From NCBI GenBank assembly GCA_003535775.1, contig DPYO01000185.1, positions 3,761 to 13,659 on the forward strand: a stretch of DNA of 9,899 nt, written 5' to 3'. Shown piece after piece: positions 8,239-9,899 of the stretch (position 1 is its first letter; the number at the start of each line of letters is the position of its first letter). The stretch comes from Fidelibacterota bacterium. Lineage in GTDB: Bacteria; Fidelibacterota; Marinisomatia; Marinisomatales; UBA8229. Under the pieces are notes generated by a model. The model was given only the letters and a program-made list of their open reading frames with translations. It ran no database searches and was not told the origin of the DNA. A program made the translations under genes and the position numbers.

Positions 8239-8282
8239 AAATAGATTTGGAGATTTGGAACAAATTTGATCCAGTTTATTAT

Positions 8283-8304
8283 AAATGTGTGGAAAATCAC
8301 ACTT
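8283..8304 (+). promoter_or_regulatory. CRP/FNR-family-like operator
   Basis: The site has half-sites TGTGT and TCACA separated by 6 nt, against the CRP consensus TGTGA-N6-TCACA. Flanking AAA on the left and TT on the right also agree, giving 16 of 22 positions identical to the ideal E. coli CRP site by eye. Its centre (8293.5) lies about 60 nt upstream of the start point predicted from the promoter at 8317-8346, close to the -61.5 of class I activation. That a CRP-family protein binds it in this organism is an inference. Confidence 0.5.
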
Positions 8305-8316
8305 CTGAAACAGTAC

Positions 8317-8346
8317 TTGACAAGTGAAAGGTTCAGAGGATATATT
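8317..8346 (+). promoter_or_regulatory. Sigma70-type promoter for the PorV-like gene
   Basis: A perfect -35 hexamer TTGACA (8317-8322) is followed by an 18-nt spacer and TATATT (8341-8346, one mismatch to TATAAT). Transcription would start near 8353-8355, leaving a leader of about 107 nt before the ATG at 8461. It lies in the only sizeable intergenic gap of the window. A Bacteroidetes-style TAnnTTTG element is also present at 8242-8249, but no matching -33 element is evident. Confidence 0.6.
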
Positions 8347-8398
8347 CTCAGGAGTAAATGGAAAACTTAATGACATATCGCTAACCGTTCTAAATACC

Positions 8399-8418
8399 AG
8401 GCCCTGTCTTTCGGGCCT
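8399..8418 (+). other. GC-rich leader hairpin in the intergenic gap
   Basis: A perfect 6-bp stem AGGCCC/GGGCCT closes an 8-nt loop (TGTCTTTC) in otherwise AT-rich DNA. No T-run follows, so it is not a canonical intrinsic terminator. It lies downstream of the predicted promoter and 42 nt before the ATG of the PorV-like gene, so it would be in that mRNA leader. It could be a stability or attenuation element, or a non-canonical 3' end for read-through from tatQM. Confidence 0.45.
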
Positions 8419-8444
8419 CACAATTAATAACAATTTGAAACAAC

Positions 8445-8452
8445 GGGAGAGG
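8445..8452 (+). promoter_or_regulatory. Shine-Dalgarno GGGAGAGG
   Basis: A purine-rich SD lies 8 nt before the ATG at 8461, the strongest in the window. It fixes the start of the PorV-like gene and suggests high translation of this outer-membrane protein. Confidence 0.65.
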
Positions 8453-8460
8453 TAAGCCTA

Positions 8461-9858
8461 ATGAAGCGTTTAGCAATATGTTCAGGATTATTACTTATAA
8501 CACTTGTTAACCCTATTTTTAGTGTAGGGGAAGCGGGGGCAATATTTTTGTTAATTGCACCGGGAGCAAGAGCCGGTGGTTTGGGGGAAGCCCAGGTTGC
8601 CGTAACGGATGATGCGTACGCCAGTTATTGGAATCCTGCGGGTCTAGGATTTTTAAAAGGACAGGAATTGTCGTTGATGTATGTCCCCGAATGGCTGCCA
8701 GGATTTAACCTGGATGATATGTACTATTCTTTTGCTGCATACCGAAAACATTACCCCTACCTTGGGACAATTGGAGGTCATATAATATTTTTAAGCCTGG
8801 GGGAGCAAACCCGCACCGATGAAGCAGCAAACTATCTTGGCACCTTTTCCAGTTATATGGCTGCATTTACGATATCTTATAGTGCATTATTATCTGATAA
8901 TAGATCTTTTGGATTAAGTGCAAAAATATTTCACCAACATCTTACGGATTTAGGTGCAGGAGGTGAAAAGGGCAAAGGCTATTCTACTGATTTTGGTTTT
9001 GACATAGGATATTTGCATAAGGAGTTTTTATCCCCCCGTTTGGATTTAGGCGTAACTGTAACCAATATTGGCCCGAAGGTATCCTTCATAGATCCAGCCC
9101 AGGCAGATCCTCAACCCACCAACTTTACATTGGGATTTAACTACCGCTTGATTGATGAACAATTTAATAAGCTGAATGTCATTTATGATGTTGATAAATT
9201 GCTGGTAGGATCTTATGCAGATATGGATTGGAATGGGGATGGAATAATTGGAGGGTGTGATAAGGAAGGTCATTGTGAAGGGTTAGGTGAATATAATAGC
9301 AATGGAAAGCAGGAGACAGCTCACACTGATCCCATTTACTTGGGCATATTTACTTCCTGGGTTGACGATTGGTTTTTAGGAGGTGATAGAGATATTCCGG
9401 CAAATAATGAATCTGACGGGAAAATTGGTGGATATGATTGGGATGACAATAATAATGATGGAGTTATAAACGTAGATCAAGGAGAAATTATAGAAGCAGG
9501 AATAAATCCGAATGATGGTATTAATTTTGGTGATCCCGATTGGGGAATTTATAACCAAGATGGTGTTAAGGAAGTTGGTAATTCAAAAGACCGTTCCATA
9601 AATGATGAATTAAAAAAACTTATCCATCATTTTGGACTGGAATATTGGTATTCTAAATATTTCGCATTGCGTGCCGGGTATTATTATGATCAGGAAGGGA
9701 AAATAAATAATCCAACGTTTGGCGTTGGTCTCCGTTTTGCAGGATATGGATTTGATTTTGGTTTTACATCTGGTGAACCGGGGCATCCCCTTACCAATAC
9801 CATGCGGTTTTCATTGAATATGGAAATAAATAGCCCCAAGCAGGTAATCCAGCCATAA
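8461..9858 (+). CDS. PorV/PorQ-family outer-membrane protein with DxNxDG-loop insertion
   Basis: This is a 465-residue outer-membrane barrel. Its signal peptide covers residues 1 to about 21 (Lys2, Arg3, hydrophobic core, 'IFS' cleavage). The family signature 'PGARAGGLGEAQVAVTDDA' (34-52) and 'YWNPAGL' (56-62) marks PorV/PorQ/UPF0164 proteins, relatives of FadL. In Bacteroidetes, PorV (LptO) acts with the type IX secretion system, and others of the family have unknown roles. Residues 64 to about 250 and 385-465 hold amphipathic strands ('FGLSAKIF', 'FALRAGYYY', 'FDFGFTSGEPG'). Between them, residues about 252-375 form an acidic, Asn/Gly-rich insertion with EF-hand/dockerin-like loops at 256-267 (D-x-N-x-D-G-x-I) and 329-340 (D-x-N-x-D-G-x-I), a degenerate one near 363-371, and a CDKEGHC pair (Cys266, Cys272). 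The insertion accounts for the length above the roughly 300-400 aa usual for the family. It has its own promoter and SD, and whether it works with the upstream transporter is unproven. Confidence 0.88.
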   Translation: MKRLAICSGLLLITLVNPIFSVGEAGAIFLLIAPGARAGGLGEAQVAVTDDAYASYWNPAGLGFLKGQELSLMYVPEWLPGFNLDDMYYSFAAYRKHYPYLGTIGGHIIFLSLGEQTRTDEAANYLGTFSSYMAAFTISYSALLSDNRSFGLSAKIFHQHLTDLGAGGEKGKGYSTDFGFDIGYLHKEFLSPRLDLGVTVTNIGPKVSFIDPAQADPQPTNFTLGFNYRLIDEQFNKLNVIYDVDKLLVGSYADMDWNGDGIIGGCDKEGHCEGLGEYNSNGKQETAHTDPIYLGIFTSWVDDWFLGGDRDIPANNESDGKIGGYDWDDNNNDGVINVDQGEIIEAGINPNDGINFGDPDWGIYNQDGVKEVGNSKDRSINDELKKLIHHFGLEYWYSKYFALRAGYYYDQEGKINNPTFGVGLRFAGYGFDFGFTSGEPGHPLTNTMRFSLNMEINSPKQVIQP

Positions 9859-9883
9859 TTAGTTTATAGGATTTTTGGATGCC

Positions 9884-9895
9884 AACCTGCAGGTT
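9884..9895. repeat. Perfect 12-bp palindrome AACCTGCAGGTT
   Basis: This self-complementary 12-mer lies 25 nt after the stop of the PorV-like gene, at the window edge. As RNA it could form only a 4-bp stem with a TGCA loop, and no T-run is visible before the window ends. It may be a dimeric-protein binding site, the start of a terminator, or chance. Confidence 0.3.
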
Positions 9896-9899
9896 CCTC

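Noticed and set aside
8243..8258. Tandem AGATTTGG AGATTTGG repeat after tatQM
   Set aside because: Two copies of an 8-mer in AT-rich DNA could be chance, with no third copy or partner site.
8251..8267. AT-rich stem-loop just after the tatQM stop as its terminator
   Set aside because: The stem is 7 bp with one G-U pair, nearly all A-T, with a 3-nt loop and no clear T-run after it, so it is too weak to call.
1..9899. CRISPR arrays, insertion sequences, phage genes, tRNA or rRNA
   Set aside because: No spaced direct repeats, transposase or integrase motifs, or recognisable RNA genes were seen. Coding is nearly continuous on one strand.

Overview
The window is AT-rich, and every gene I can support lies on the + strand. 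Its protein families point to a diderm of the Fibrobacteres-Chlorobi-Bacteroidetes (FCB) side of the tree. The main clue is the PorV/PorQ-type outer-membrane protein with its 'PGARAGGLGEA...YWNPAGL' signature, supported by a second FadL/PorV-like barrel and two envelope lipoproteins. A Marinimicrobia-like lineage would fit, but that is an inference from gene content and not a phylogeny. Shine-Dalgarno (SD) motifs are present before some genes and absent before others.

Bases 1-8238 hold seven tightly packed genes, probably co-transcribed: (1) the C-terminal part of a secreted or surface protein, cut by the window edge; (2) an outer-membrane beta-barrel protein overlapping it by 17 nt; (3) a TPR lipoprotein starting 2 nt later; (4) glyA (serine hydroxymethyltransferase); then (5) tatT, (6) tatP (DctP family) and (7) a fused tatQM (DctQ-DctM). 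Genes 5-7 form a complete TPAT (tetratricopeptide-repeat-protein-associated TRAP transporter), the four-component TRAP subclass known structurally from Treponema pallidum. The binding protein has Phe166 where ordinary DctP proteins carry the carboxylate-clamping Arg, so its ligand is probably not a simple organic acid. Hydrophobic ligands have been proposed for the Treponema system.

Bases 8239-8460 are a 222-nt regulatory gap. They contain a CRP/FNR-like inverted repeat (8283-8304), a near-consensus sigma70-type promoter (TTGACA-N18-TATATT, 8317-8346) placed as in a class I CRP-activated promoter, a GC-rich 5'UTR hairpin (8399-8418) and a clear SD. These precede the last gene (8461-9858), a PorV/PorQ-family outer-membrane protein with a long acidic, Asn-rich insertion carrying EF-hand/dockerin-like DxNxDG loops. 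The tail after its stop contains a perfect 12-bp palindrome.

Taken together, two outer-membrane barrels, a TPR lipoprotein and a four-part secondary transporter sit side by side. A working hypothesis is an envelope-spanning uptake route (barrel, then TatT trimer pore, TatP and the QM symporter) for a ligand that cannot be named from sequence.
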